From NCBI RefSeq assembly GCF_011397635.1, contig NC_064754.1:31972543-32036542 (forward strand): DNA of 64,000 bases. The letters run 5' to 3'. The notes beneath the pieces are model-generated. The model ran no database searches and was not told where the DNA came from. It worked only from the letters and a program-made list of their open reading frames with translations. Both the position numbers and the translations under genes were made by a program. Position 1 is the stretch's first letter; the number at the start of each line of letters is the position of its first letter. This document shows positions 14,001-26,800 of the stretch, in pieces. The DNA is from Epinephelus fuscoguttatus. Its lineage: Eukaryota; Chordata; Actinopteri; Perciformes; Serranidae.

Positions 14001-16780
14001 TTTAGGATCCCAAGTACCCCATTTTTTTGCCAAACTTTCCCCATCATCTGGTATTGCAAAATGATGTCACGCCCATGATCATTTCTTGTGTGCATGCTTA
14101 CAAAATTCAGGCCTCTGCTCCTCAGAGTTGATCTTATCTAATGAGTGGTAGCAATCACTGGTAGCAATCTGTCTGTGTCTGTATGTGTTCTGTGAAGCAC
14201 TGATGATAGTCAAGGACTGAAACATTTGCTGCTGTTTGTATTCACTTTCTATTATTTTTTGCACTGTGAGCACCTTTCTTGTGCACGAATGTCCTTAATA
14301 AATTGACTTTTGTTTTGCATTGATCACAGCCTGTGAACCTGTTTGTGGCTGTCCAGCCCAGTTGCATTGGTGTGCAGGTTTTTCCTCTGCCGTCCTTTCT
14401 TGGTTGTCCATTGTACCGACACACCCAAGATAAACTTTTTTGTTGCCCTAAGTAGGCACAGTTTCACAGCGGCCCTCAGACTTTGCATGCTTAAAAAATG
14501 AAAGCTAGATCTCGCTCAATAAAAATGCCAAACCACAAGCATTTAAATGGCATCCTCAGTCAGCACAGCACATTATTAGTACGTCATTAAACCTATGATA
14601 TACAATAATGATTCCAATGACTCTTGGTTAAGTAAACACTTTCAATTAAAACCTTTGAAAAAAAAAAAGAATTAAACAACAGAAAGAGTAATTATAATTA
14701 CCTCAGCCATCTATTATCTATCCATCACTGAGGTGGTATATTCCCCGTGTCCTTCCCATGATCGCCACCACAGACAGTGCAGAGTTGGTTTATGCATAGT
14801 GCTCTGCTCAAATAAACCATACCAACTTAATGCCACCCACATGCCCCTTAAATCAAAGCAGCCTAACTCTGCAGAGAGCCAGGATGGATTTGAAAATTAA
14901 ACAGGCTTTACAGACGTTTAGGAGGCTAATAAACACATATTTCAGCCTCTGTGTCACTACTTATATCCTAATCATTCAATCTCTCTCTGTCTTTGTTTTT
15001 CTTTACTGTATGCTGACTTGGAATATAAATGCCTCCGCTGTCACTCAAGATCAGGCTGCTGGACTGATAAATACCACAGAGGTGTCCTTTATGGAGTAAT
15101 GTTGAGTCAAGGCAAGGCCTGACACCTAGTGGAGGATTTGTTGGACCTAAAATATACAAGCAAAAGGAAATTTAATCTTGTGCAGTTTCTAATAATTGTC
15201 CTTGTGTGGATAGACCTGATATTGTCTGTTTTGAAAAACTAATAATGTTAAAACAATGTGTGAAAAGTGAAGAAAGCTTGAGACTGTGATTGTCCAGTTG
15301 TTCCAGCAGCAGACATCATAGCTAAATGGCATGAATGAGAGCTGATTAATATCACTTTTTCTTTAATATTAAACTAAATTTAGCTTCAAATACCCTGTTC
15401 TGATCTTTATCTTATTACACACATTATGTATCATCCTGTGTAGCATCCCACCCAAGCAGGTTGACACAGAGGTCACTCGCAAAGAGGTAACATTCCCCTC
15501 CAAGTTCACTCTGTACAGCAGCTCGTCTTGTCAAACAGGGAGACAAAACCCTGCTTTAATTAGATGCTCAGCTAATTGCATAATATCTCCCGTGGCGCTG
15601 CGGGGTGAAGTGAAGCATGAGGAGAAAGCAGAATGCTGTCTTTGTTGCCTTTTTGCCGGCTTTGGCTCTTGTGTCGGCCTGGTCCTAGTTTCCCTTTACT
15701 CCCATCCTCAAAACACACAAAACCAGCAGCGATGAGCATAAAAACAACAGGTGTACAAGTACGGCAGTCATGGCCGGTACATTTGGGACATTTGAATGAT
15801 GTCTGGGTCTGAACAAGAGTTTTTAGATGTTGTGCTGCAGGAGAAGGCACTCTGTTAGGCCGTTTATGATTAATTGACATCTTGTTTGATTTGATATATT
15901 GCTGAAGGTGTTAATGGACAGAAAATTCAACAGATTGTCAACCCAATCACAAGAATAAATGTTAGCATTGTATGTTTCTGCAAACCACTGATATGTTACA
16001 TTTGTATCTAGGTAGCAGATACGTTGAAACTTTACTTTTCTTTAAGTTTCAGTAAAGCTTTGTTTAACATGTGGTTAGGTTTAGGCACAAAAAATTAAAT
16101 CACCACAATCCTGGCTGAAGACGCAGTGATGTGTCGGCATGGTCAATATGAAATGTACAAACTGAGCATTTCTATGCATTTATTCTTCATACTGGAATTG
16201 TTAATTTACCTTAAGTTTCATTTTTGTTCTCTTTTAACAATGTTTGAAATTACCAAATATAGAGGTGCATATTTATTAATTATTATTATTATATAATAAT
16301 TAAATTAATTTAATTCTATTTTATTCATTTATTTATTTATGTCCATTTTTCAGTGTCCTTTTGTAATAATTTTATGGTCATATTACAGCTGTTGTTAGAA
16401 CAGATGGAAAAGGCTTTGGTTTCTTGTGTTTGGTGATTTTTATTTCATTTTGTAAACTCCAGAAAATAGTTGTAAGACAAAGCCCTAATTTGATACAGAT
16501 GTTTTTAACAGTATAAGACAGCATATGGCACACAAGCATTGTTTGTTAATCATGAGTAGATATGGCAGCGAGACTTCCTTCATCCATCTCATGGATGTAT
16601 TTCACATCAGAGGATTCACACTGCTTTAAGAACACAAAGCTGAAAACACATGAGAGCACCATATTTGAAGTAACCTGTCCTCTTTACTTCCTCTCACACA
16701 TTTTCAGAGGTGGTCTTTGCAGGCTGAATGCATGCACACTCTCTGGTTTTGGGTCACTACTCAGAGCTTATTACAGACAG
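11052..16780. other. Gene-free stretch
   Basis: About 5.7 kb without a supportable coding exon. It holds a (GT)n run at 12524-12542, ATT-rich repeats near 13515-13560, and an AT-rich stretch at 16260-16345. A TTAA-AGGG phrase at about 11412 may be one end of a TTAA-type element whose partner end I could not find. Confidence 0.35.
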
Positions 16781-16788
16781 TATAAAAG
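16781..16788 (+). promoter_or_regulatory. TATA box of the small membrane-protein gene
   Basis: TATAAAAG, a consensus TATA box, lies 261 bp upstream of the chosen ATG at 17042. Initiation would be expected about 30 bp downstream, near 16812, giving a 5' UTR of about 230 nt with no intron. Confidence 0.65.
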
Positions 16789-17041
16789 GCCCAACATCTC
16801 CCTCCCCTCCGTGTCCCCCCAAATTGCTGAGCAGAATAATGAGCAGTAAACAAGTGGAGTAGAGGCAGAGGGAGAAGAGGGGGTGTCCAACTTGAACTGA
16901 GGGGTGACAAAAGAGGGGGTGTCTCCACAGCGACTGAGTCGAGCTGTTTGAGTCACATGGCCTCGGGTTTCTATTGAGAGCAGTAAGAAGAGGCTTGAAG
17001 CTCAATCTTTAGTGCATGTTTTGGAAGCCAATGGCAGCAGC

Positions 17042-18757
17042 ATGAGTGGAGCCCAACTGGACGGAGCAATGACGGCAGACAGCCTCCATCTGAACGAGAC
17101 GGCAGCTCTGGGGCTACATGACCAGGAGATCAACACAGCTCTGTTTGGTGAGTTGTACTCTTTACTTCCACAGCACTGTCACCATAGAGATGGACTGAAT
17201 GGAAGATTTTTTTTTTAGTGTTTCTTTTTAAGTTAAACTCATGTGTTTTTCCTTACCCAGAGTTCAAAGTGTTTAACATTGTCCTCATCACCCTGGCCTT
17301 GTGTGTTCTCACTGTCACCGGCCTGTACTGCATCACTGTCTGCTACAACCGCACCAGGTGAGCATCAGATGTCAGATATGATTTGATACGCTAAAATGAT
17401 TGCTGTAAACACTTGTGACTGACCTGCCTTCTCAACTTTATTAGGATTCATGGAAGCTTCTGTGTATACATGCAGCCCCTAGTTTAAAGGGACAGTTCAC
17501 CCCAAAATCAATAATAATGAAAAAAATTTTTTTTTTGTTGTTGTTGTTTTCAGCAGTATTTCGTAAATGTCCAGAGATGGAGCTTTGTGAATCTCTGCTG
17601 GCTGCCACACTGTATGCTCTGTCCCCAAAAGTTCACAGGCTGGAGTTGGGGTTGGAGAGCAGACCCGAGTCAAAGGACCGTAGGTTGTCGGATGGGGTAT
17701 AGGGTTGGAGGAGGTCAGACAGGTATGGGGTGGGCAAGACCATGGAGGCATCAGTAGGTGAGGAGGTTTATAGTGGATGTGGGATTTGATTGGAAGCCAG
17801 TAAAATGGATGAGGGTGGAGGTGATGTGCTACCAGGGCTTGGCACAGGTGAGAACCCTGGCAGCTGAGTTCTGCACATACTGGAGCCTGTCAAGAGACTT
17901 GTGGGGTACCCCAGACAGGACCCCACTGCAGTAGTCCAGACAGGAGGTGATGAAAGTGTAAATGAGGGTCTCTGCCATGGAGTCAGAGAGCACTGACCGG
18001 AGTCTGGAAGAATTATTCAGGTGCAAGAAAGCAGACTTAGTGATGGTTTTGATGTGTGACTGGAAAGAGAGGGTGGAGTCCAGAATGACACCCAGGTTGT
18101 GGACTCCTGGGGAAGGGTGGGTGATGCATCCGTCCACATTATCACATTGGGAGTAACAATAATGAGCTCTGTTTTGTTGTTGTTAAGTTTGAGTAGGTAT
18201 TTCTGATTAGGGCGAACTGTCCCTTTATTAACATATAGGTCAGTGCCTTAATTAATCAGATTCAAAGAAAATTGACATTTTCGAACAATGAGTGTTCTTA
18301 CAATCCGTCTGCAGAGTGTTCGTCTTTGATGCCACTGTAACTTAAAATAGAGTACGATGCAATGTAAAATTACACTGAAGTCATTAGTGCAATTAGTGCC
18401 GTCTTCTCCACCAGGCAGTCAAAGAGAGCCCATGTGTATGAGAGTGCAGTGACCCGAGGCGAGGCGGCTGACCCCGTGGCTGTCAAAGCAGTGAAGCGCT
18501 CCACCAGCTTCATCAACCCTCTTGCCTTCTTCAGGAAACCTGAGGCAGCAAAGGACAATTCGAGGATCTACTACATCTACAGCAACCCGCTGCCTGTAGG
18601 ACTGAAGGAGGAAGAGGAGGAGGGGGGGACTAAAACCCCGCAGGGACCAGCGGAGGGGCAAACTGCACTGACGCTGCCATTGTCGTTTCAAGAGTACGCC
18701 AACGATCCCAACAGCGGTGTCACCCTGGATCCTCCGATTTTTTACATGCAGCTTTAG
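17042..18757 (+). CDS. Unrecognised 181-residue single-pass membrane protein, three exons
   Basis: Exons 17042-17147, 17261-17357 and 18415-18757 have GT-AG borders and add up to 546 bp, or 181 codons plus stop. Exon 1 encodes about 35 residues with one N-glycosylation sequon (NET) and no signal peptide. Exon 2 encodes almost exactly one transmembrane segment (about residues 41-63) starting VFNIVLITLALC. Exon 3 encodes a basic-then-acidic cytosolic tail with the phrases KRSTSFINPLAFFRK and RIYYIYSNPLPVG and a run of five glutamates. This layout suggests a type III membrane protein with the N-terminus outside. The last three residues, MQL, fit a class II PDZ-binding motif (hydrophobic-x-hydrophobic). 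I chose the ATG at 17042 because the frame upstream opens only with GTG. I do not recognise the family and assign no function. The exon structure is the main evidence that it is real. Confidence 0.8.
17488..18224. mobile_element. Transposon with AGGGACAGTTC termini in intron 2, carrying a LINE piece
   Basis: The left end AGGGACAGTTCACCCC at 17488 and the right end GGGCGAACTGTCCCT, finishing at 18224, are inverted copies of each other. The left flank is TTAA (17484-17487) and the right flank is TTAT, a probable mutated TTAA duplication. Inside lies a reverse transcriptase fragment from an unrelated LINE, so this is a composite or nested insertion. It sits wholly inside the second intron of the membrane-protein gene. 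Confidence 0.7.
17829..18137 (-). pseudogene. L2-like LINE reverse transcriptase fragment
   Basis: The minus-strand translation contains NLGVILDSTLSFQSHIK, TSCLDYCSGVL and LQYVQNSAARVLT. These are the conserved C-terminal reverse transcriptase phrases of L2/Rex1-like non-LTR retrotransposons. Only about 100 codons survive, and the catalytic part of the enzyme is absent. It lies inside the AGGGACAGTTC-ended transposon. Confidence 0.85.
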
Positions 18758-18894
18758 AGGGTGGAGAGTTATGGTGTGGGGGTAGGGGGACTGTTATGAA
18801 CTGGATAAACGAGACACTAGAATCTGAAAGGTCTGAAGCTGGACCCCTGAGACCGTGTCTGTCAAAGGTTATGTTACAATGTATAGGCCATTAA

Positions 18895-19824
18895 AGGGAC
18901 ACTCCACCAATTTTACAAATTGAATTCAGTTTAGTAGTCATGGGGGAGCAACATTCTCACTGCAACCTCGTCACATATTGACATTTATGTCAAGTTCTAC
19001 CTGTTACATACATTGTCCTCTTTCAAAACAGACTTCTGTTTTCCCAGGAAATTTAACGTTTACATGCAGTCTCCTTCAAAATAAATGCTCTACATGTGTA
19101 CAACACTGCGAATTTAAGTTTTTTTCCTTCAACAAAAAACGCACATGGTTAGGTTTAGGAAAAAACAACAGGGTTTGGCTTTAGAATCTTACGGAACATG
19201 AACACTGCTATCTCGGGTGACAGTCGGTGTTTGTTGGACTCATCCACCACCACTCCCATCCGCCCCAGTCAGACCTTTGCCGTCTTGACTTTCGTTCTTG
19301 TCCCACTGCGTTTCACCCTGACGGTGCCGGGCAACCTTCAACTATAACAGCAACCGGCCGTGTATCATGCTGACGTTAAAGGACGCCTTTTTTCGTTGGT
19401 TTCTGACGCCACAAGTCACTGGCCAAGTGTCAGATTTCGATGACTTCGAAGTGAGACTGGGCTCGGGGGAGCATTACTCAGCCTGTAAAAAACAGTTGCA
19501 TAATGTCTTCTGTAGCTCAAGTCTGAGAAAATAACCCTGGTGATGTCATAGTGATATCACCAGGGTTATCACAGCATAGGCTTTGAGACTATGAATTTAT
19601 AACAGATAGCTTAATGGGCTACCAGGTCATAGTCTGCGTGAAGTTTGAAAAATGTGGCCGTTTACCAGGAGAGGAACCTAAGACCTTATCAAGTTGCATT
19701 ATGGGATATGTGAGATCCAGTGTTTGAAAGCTTTGCCCATACACGGTACTAAAACTGAGCATTTTCCATCCACTTTACAATTCCTTGATTTTAAAGATAA
19801 ATAATGAATTACTGGCATACCCCT
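18895..19824. mobile_element. 930-bp TTAA-flanked DNA element
   Basis: The element starts AGGGACACTCCACCAATTTT after TTAA (18891-18894) and ends GGCATACCCCT before TTAA (19825-19828). Only the outermost bases are inverted repeats. A copy with a similar start lies at 45533, and the phrase 'gttgcattatgggatatgtg' near its right part recurs as 'gttgcattgtgggttatgta' at 46189. It follows the stop of the membrane-protein gene directly, so it may contribute to that gene's 3' UTR (an AATAAA occurs at 19080-19085). Confidence 0.65.
19531..19569. repeat. Palindrome with 14-bp perfect arms
   Basis: Arms ATAACCCTGGTGAT (19531-19544) and its exact reverse complement (19556-19569) are separated by 11 nt, inside the 930-bp TTAA element. 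It would form a stable hairpin in either strand. Confidence 0.85.
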
Positions 19825-19828
19825 TTAA

Positions 19829-20654
19829 GACCCTAACCTTCTCTTTCATAACAAACTACTCTGAAGTTAAAACATTTTCTGACTGTTGCTGAATAATTCA
19901 CTGATTCAAATGCAAAAGCGAAGAAGAATTTGTATATGGTACTGGATCATGACACTGCATCAGATTCTACTGTAAGGAAATACCTTTCTTGACATCACTG
20001 GCTAGAAGTCTTAGTCAGTAGAAAGTGTAAGAACAGTTCTGTGTCCCTAAAAGATTAAGCCAGTTTACTCCTGGGACAGCTGAGACATGTTACTCCTCAC
20101 ACCTGTGTCTATGATGTGTGTCCAGTTGACCACTTGTGATTTTGTTAGCTGTTGTTTGATAGCGGCTGTGTCGATACAGCTGGAGGAATCGCTGTCAACA
20201 GAATTCAACAATGGGGAAGATTGCAAGCTAGCAAACACTGATGTAAACAACGCAGGATTTTAAATAATTTAAAAACATCATTGCAAATGTTTTATAAAAT
20301 GGAAAATGCATTTAACATGATTGCAAGGCTTCAAGAATACAAACAATGCAATTTGATGAGAAGCACTGAATTTGAACAGAAGACTCAACGGGGTACCTTT
20401 AATCTGAAAGGTGCAAAATGTAAGAACAGAATTATGCTGCCAGTTACATAGAGACCTGATAATCATGTCTAAAGCTGTAATTGTGGATTTCTTCTGTAAA
20501 TGCGTGTTAATGTTTGAGGGCTAATGTCTGAATACTGTACATACTGATGATGTTATGCTCACACTCAAAGCAGGTTTGTAAGGCTGCCATAGTTCAGCAC
20601 ATGCTGATTACGTTGGAGGCACAAAGTAGTAAACATAGAAAAGTTATTCTCGAT
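19829..20654. other. Spacer between two convergent genes
   Basis: No exon seen. This is the gap between the plus-strand membrane-protein gene and the 3' end of the minus-strand xpnpep1. Confidence 0.4.
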
Positions 20655-20690
20655 TTTTTTTTTTTTTTTTTTTTTTGAATGAACTTTAAT
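20655..20690 (-). terminator. xpnpep1 polyadenylation site with a genomic A tract
   Basis: Read on the minus strand, ATTAAA (20690-20685) is followed after eight bases by about 22 consecutive A residues (20676-20655). ATTAAA is the commonest variant of the poly(A) signal. It lies about 150 bp after the xpnpep1 stop codon, implying a short 3' UTR. Confidence 0.6.
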
Positions 20691-20836
20691 AAAACTGCGG
20701 ATACAATGTGCTTTACAAAAGAAGCCGAGTGTGAGACACAGAGAAAGATGAGAAAAATACAAACGATTATCACTGCAGGGCACCTGATTGTAGAGTGCTC
20801 CTAGGCAAAGGGATTGGATCGTTTAAGAGTCAGTTC

Positions 20837-23800
20837 TCAGATGATTGGCTGGGTCTCTCTGATCAGCCACTCCAGCGCCTCCTTTCTGCCCTGCCTCTCC
20901 AACTCTGCTCCGACCACCTCCCGGCACTTCCTGTGGTACTCGTTCACCCAGTCCCGCTGCAGGACAGAGAAGAGAGGCCGTCACACCATGAAGAGGCTGT
21001 GTTTAGGTAGTGCATAGCGTAATAGGAATAGCTGGGAATATTATCAAACACTCAAATGCATAGTTAATGATTTTAAATCGTTCCTATTCCTCATATTCTT
21101 TCTCCAACTCTTCAGAGTGTTATCTAGGTTACATTTAATGATTTGATGTATTTGAACTGTTTATCATCTTACCAATAAAAACCTTTTGAGACAAATTATT
21201 AATTTAATGTGGGTGAATTTGTCCTTGATTGTTTACAATATATATCACACTGGTTATTCTTTACCTCCTTCTGAGTGAGCAGCTCTGTGTTCATCATCTT
21301 GACTTGGACAGGAACCAGAGTGAGGGGCTCGAACGTCAGACTGCCTCTGTTTCTGTAGTTGTACTGAACACACAGACAAGAGAGCAAAAACATACTGGCT
21401 TTCCTTACTGCTTTTAAAGAATAATTCTACTGCAACCCTATGGATATCATGATTATATACACATTTGGCCTTGTTCTTAGTTCAAGGACCTACTTTGGGC
21501 TTAGCTGGTACAACAAGGACCACATTTTCAATACGAATGCCAAAAGATCCATCTTCATAGTACCCCGGCTCTAGAAAAAAGAAAGAGAACTAAGATGAAA
21601 AAGGCAAAATATTGGGTTTTGAAATACTTATATAGAGGTGTTAGTGGTACAGGGACAGTTCGTCAAAAAACCTAAAATACATATTTTTCCTCTTACCTGT
21701 AGTGCTATTTATCGTACAACTGTTTTGGTGTGAGTTGCAGAGTGTTGGAGATATTAGTCGTAGAGATGTCTGCCCTCTATCGTCTATATTGTAACTAGAT
21801 GGCACTCAGCTTTTGGGGTTTAAAGTGTCAAAAAAATGCATTTAAAGAACTCAACAGCAATGTCTCTTTCCAGAAATCATGACCTGGTTACACAAGATAA
21901 TCCACAGACCTTGTTGAAAGCAGTTTAATGTAGGAACTATTTTCTTTCGACTGAACCACATCCGTCAACCGAATCACCGTGCAGAAGGAAGCGTGTATCT
22001 TCTCATGAACAGCAAGAGATCTAGACATGAATGGTGTCCTCCTTGGCTGAGTTATGAAGTAAGTTGGAAAATAGTTCCTACATGAAACTGCTCACAACAA
22101 GGTCTGTGCATTATCTTGAGTAACTGGGTCATGATTTCTGTTAAGAGACATTGCTATTGAGTTTTTCAGATGTATTTTTTTTTGGCGCTTTGAGCACCAC
22201 AAGCCGAGTGCCATCTAATTCCGTTATTTTTGAGAGATGTCAGACATCTCTACGGCCAATATCTCCAACGCTCATACCAAAACAATCTAGATTGATAGCA
22301 GTACTACAGTTAAAATATGTATGAAAATATGTATTTTTGATTTTTGGGTGAACTGTCCCTTTAAGGTGTTTTTAATGTCTGAAAAGTTTATCCAACTGAT
22401 AAACTTTACACCATAAATTAAAAGATCGCCGAGTCCTGTAACTGTAGCACTGGCTAAATCAAAATCACTCCCCTCCCTGCCCCACTACCGTACCATCACT
22501 AACAATCATGCCAGCCTCCAGAGGTTCATCAGCAAAGGTCTTGTAGCTGATGCCGCAGGGCCCCTCGTGGACGTTGAGGAAGCAACCCACGCCGTGACCC
22601 GTACCGTGGAGGTAGTCCAGCCCCGACTCCCAAAGAGCTGCACGGGCAAAGGAATCCAACAGGTGGCCTGGGGAGAGAACAGAAAGTTAGAGCTAGAGAT
22701 CATTTTAACACACAAAAAAAAATCATCAATTTTTTTTCACGTAATTCATGGCATATAAATATCTAAACAACATTTTGCTTGAATGCAAAATTGATTGAGT
22801 GATTTTATCAATGTGTGCTGGAAAAGTGAAATCAGTGCACAAACATATGAATAAGTAAACATTTTCACCCCATACGATGAAGAGGGAGATGGCTATAATT
22901 TATCCTGTTTACTTGATACTGATTTATCAGAAGGACGCTACTCTTAAGTTACAACATTTTTAGTCATGACTTCTGACTTTTTTTTTGTGTCTGAGACAAA
23001 GTATAGATCTGTATTCAACATGGACAAGAATATTTAGGAAATTTGAGCCTCACTGTTTGTCAGTGCTGAACTTATTTAATACTGGTATACTATGATGTAA
23101 GGTAACCCTCGTGTCAGAGCAGAGGACTGTACCTTTTGTTCCGTTGGGGAAAACAGCAGCACTGACAGCTACGTGTCCCTTCAGTACATAAGTAAAGCAT
23201 TCCTTGAGGAAAAAGAGAGAGAAAGAGAGCATAACAATTTAAATATTATCAGAATAATTCAAATAGCTTTAGTCAATAAACTATGACCTGAGATTAGACT
23301 ACTTATAATGACAGTGAAAACAGTGCACAGGCAAATCTATATTTTACCTTCTCAAAAGCTGATGGCGTCCCAAAGTGCATTGTGCGTGTGACATCTGTGG
23401 TTCCATCACTGCCAGACACAGAATGTAAAAGCTGGTGAATGCATGTAATGGATGAAAAACTACAACTGTTTCCTCGGCGGCTGGTTAGCCTAAATGCAAT
23501 TCATGTATGTAATGATTATCATGTTTACACATATTGAGCTCCGGAGTCGATCAGGTAAACTTCATTCATGGAGAGGGTTCTGTTGGTTTCAGGCAGCGGT
23601 CTGCAGAGAAAGGATAAAAAAAGTTAGTATCTGTTGGGTATTTTCAGGAGCTTATATATTTTCACTTCATGTTATTTACTTATTATTAATATGCATTATT
23701 GTAGATTCACATATCTTAGGCTTGTGTGCATGTATGAGGCACATGCTTTTGTTTTAGCGCCCTCTGTGGGTTATGAGCTAGACCTAATCTGTTGGGGAGG

Positions 23801-26800
23801 ATGACACCCACAGCTGGTATGTAATTCAGAATGTTTATTTGCTCTTCAAACCCTGATGAAGACCTAGAGTTGATACACGTTGGTCTGTTAGATTGTCTTT
23901 TTGCTAGAATAATACATTTATAGCACTATTTCACCTCAGGTTTGAGCTGAGTTTGCAGAACAAAGAGCGGCGGCTATCTCTAGATCCACTTCTATACTCT
24001 TTGTGTCAGTGTCAGTCGAGGGCATGCGAAAATAAAGTAGTACCATCTGTAGTTCCAGCAAGATGAAGGGAAGTTCATGTACACATAATACCCACACTGT
24101 TATGATACAAAGCTGGTTGGAAATATGCAAAGTATCCATTTAATATCAAGCAACACTTCCTGGATCCTGTTTTTTTTGTATTTCCCCCTGCCCCACTTAA
24201 GACTACCTCTCGGATCAGCTATCAGTGCCATGCGGCGCTTCCTTCTTTCACTGTAGAGAACAAAAACCTTTTCAAAGATACCATTACAAAACTCTAATAC
24301 ACCTGTGTCTGTTTCGTGAGCCGACTGACCTGTAATGTATGATTGCTCCGTTTGGACCAACGCTGGAAATTGTGGGGAAGCTGAGGCCAACAAAATCTTT
24401 CTGTTGACTAAAGTAGACAAAGTACATGTAAGAAAAGGGACATTCCCACACAACAATGCACACGTTACGATGACAGGTGATTAAATGTTCAAATTTCCTG
24501 GGATTTCTTTTGCACACGGAGAGAATAATACATTTTAAAAATGAGCAAGCTCATTTCAAGGCCTTTGGTAGACATTTTGCTACACTTCTGTATCCAGCAG
24601 AGGGGGACATAACTCTAGAATCGTCATCATCACGACTCACTCTCAAACAACATCTTTAAAACGCAGCCTTTTAAGCGTGACAGGTGACATGAAGTTAAAC
24701 AAACAAAAACCCACCTGCGTAATTCTTCAGCCTTATCAGCAGCAGAGATTTCAGTCACAGTGCCCTTTGGAATCTATAAACAACAACGGCAGTTCCAAGT
24801 CATGCGAAGAGACCGTAAAAAACACTGGCATATCCTACAGTCTAGTGCGAGTTGCATAATGACCTCAACCTGAATGCAGGCTTCCCACACTCACAAATCA
24901 TGAACGTTCCACTAATCATTTAATTTTCAAAATGATGATCAATTAATCATTTATGTTAGAAAATGGTAAATTAATAAACATTTACATCATCACACTGCAA
25001 ATATGTACAACAAATGTGCTTCCGAGAGAGGCCACCACGTTAAAAAATCATTAATGTTTTTAGCTTATCCAATTATTTGAAAACATTTTAAAGTCCAGTG
25101 GGAACCCTGTGAATACACACCGGAGGAACCTATTCTCTTCTTCTATGGATATACAAATGTATGGCCTAATAAATAATGAAATAATGAAAATACCTCTTTT
25201 TCCAACCAAGCAAAGAGCTCACACAGGGCCACTGCATCCTTGATCTGTTAGGGGGGAAAGTGCAGATGCTGTAATACATTTATTGTGGGGTGAAACAGAC
25301 AGTTTATGAGGATTAATTGGGGGATGCACACAGCAGATTTTAAGGCGGTCCAAAGGTTCTTACATGGGCCATTTTCATGCCTTGAATCTCAGTGGCATTC
25401 TTCACAGCCTTGGCGAGGCAGAGTGGAGTGTAGGGAATCGGAGTCCTGTGAGACTGAAATGGATCAAAGGAAAACAGTGAAAGTTTGATAACTAGCTGTT
25501 ATCTTAAATTGGAAATAGACACGTTTTTTTTTGCTTTAACTTACCATTATGAAGTAATGTGATTGTGCAATGTAATGGCTATAGAATAATGACACTTTTA
25601 GACTGGTTCCCTAAAAGCCTCGCTTTCACGGTGCAATTCTGTCTGCCACTGCATACGACTTTCAAGGTAAACAGCGGCTTGATGTAAGACACAAAGGGAG
25701 CGCGTCAAGCGTTGTGCTACCAATACAGGAAGAGGATAGCGCTTTTGTTATCTGTGATAGCTTTCAGTAGCTATTTCCAGTTTCCAAAGAGTATCAATGT
25801 AAGTTTTTTGCAGTTACTATCCACAGTAGTGGAAACAGCAGGTGGTGGAGCAACCAAAGGACTGTGGTAACTGTTGGTAGGCTCTGAGGACAATGGAAAG
25901 TGACCTGGTTTTCTTTGCAACACAGGCACCAACAATAAAAGCAACCGGGAACACTGGGAAGGGAAAAGTTGTAAAGTTATCTGTCTCCACTTCAAAAGAA
26001 ATTAATTATTAGAATGTGAAATATCTATGTTAGAAATATTTCAAGCAAAGTGTTGAGCCAACTTTCAACGTCAAGAGCATTAATGCTGATCAGCAAAATA
26101 GCAAGTAAAGCTTTACTCATATCACACTTTTTAAAACACAGCTACTCACACACATGAAAAATATGAATGAATAAATCAAGTAAAATAAGTCACAAAACAC
26201 AGTACAATGGGAGACAGAAAAAACTAAAGCAAACAAAAACATAAAACATGAAGAAACTCCCAGAAAAGCTTGCCTATAAAGGTGGGTTTAGTAGATGCTT
26301 AAAGCAGTCCAAAGATTCGGCACATCTGATGTACTAGGGAAGACTGTTCCAGGGGGTTGAGGTTAAAATGCACAATTATCTTTTGTTTTGCAGTTAGACC
26401 GGGGGATAGATAAAAGGCAGGGAGGGATGCATGAACAGGTGTAATGTGGGGCCGACGGCTAGCTCTAATTAATAGCCTTGCAGCTGCATTTTGAACCAAC
26501 CATAAATGATTTAGAGCAGCTTTACTAGGACATGTGTAGAGGGAATCACAATAATCTGGACAGGCAAAAATGAAAGATCCGAAGAAGACAAAATTTATCT
26601 GATAAATGCCTGTCTGTCCTGACAAATGGTTTAGTAAATGAACTGTTGATTGTTTTCATACGTTTAGGTTCTACTGAACAACAAACATCAGGAGCGGTGT
26701 TGCTGAAACAAGGGGATTTGTACTACTGGAAGGCTGTACCCGATAATAACCCTGACACTGAGATGTCTGAGAATGTATGTGTTTCTGTCCTTCCGCCAGC

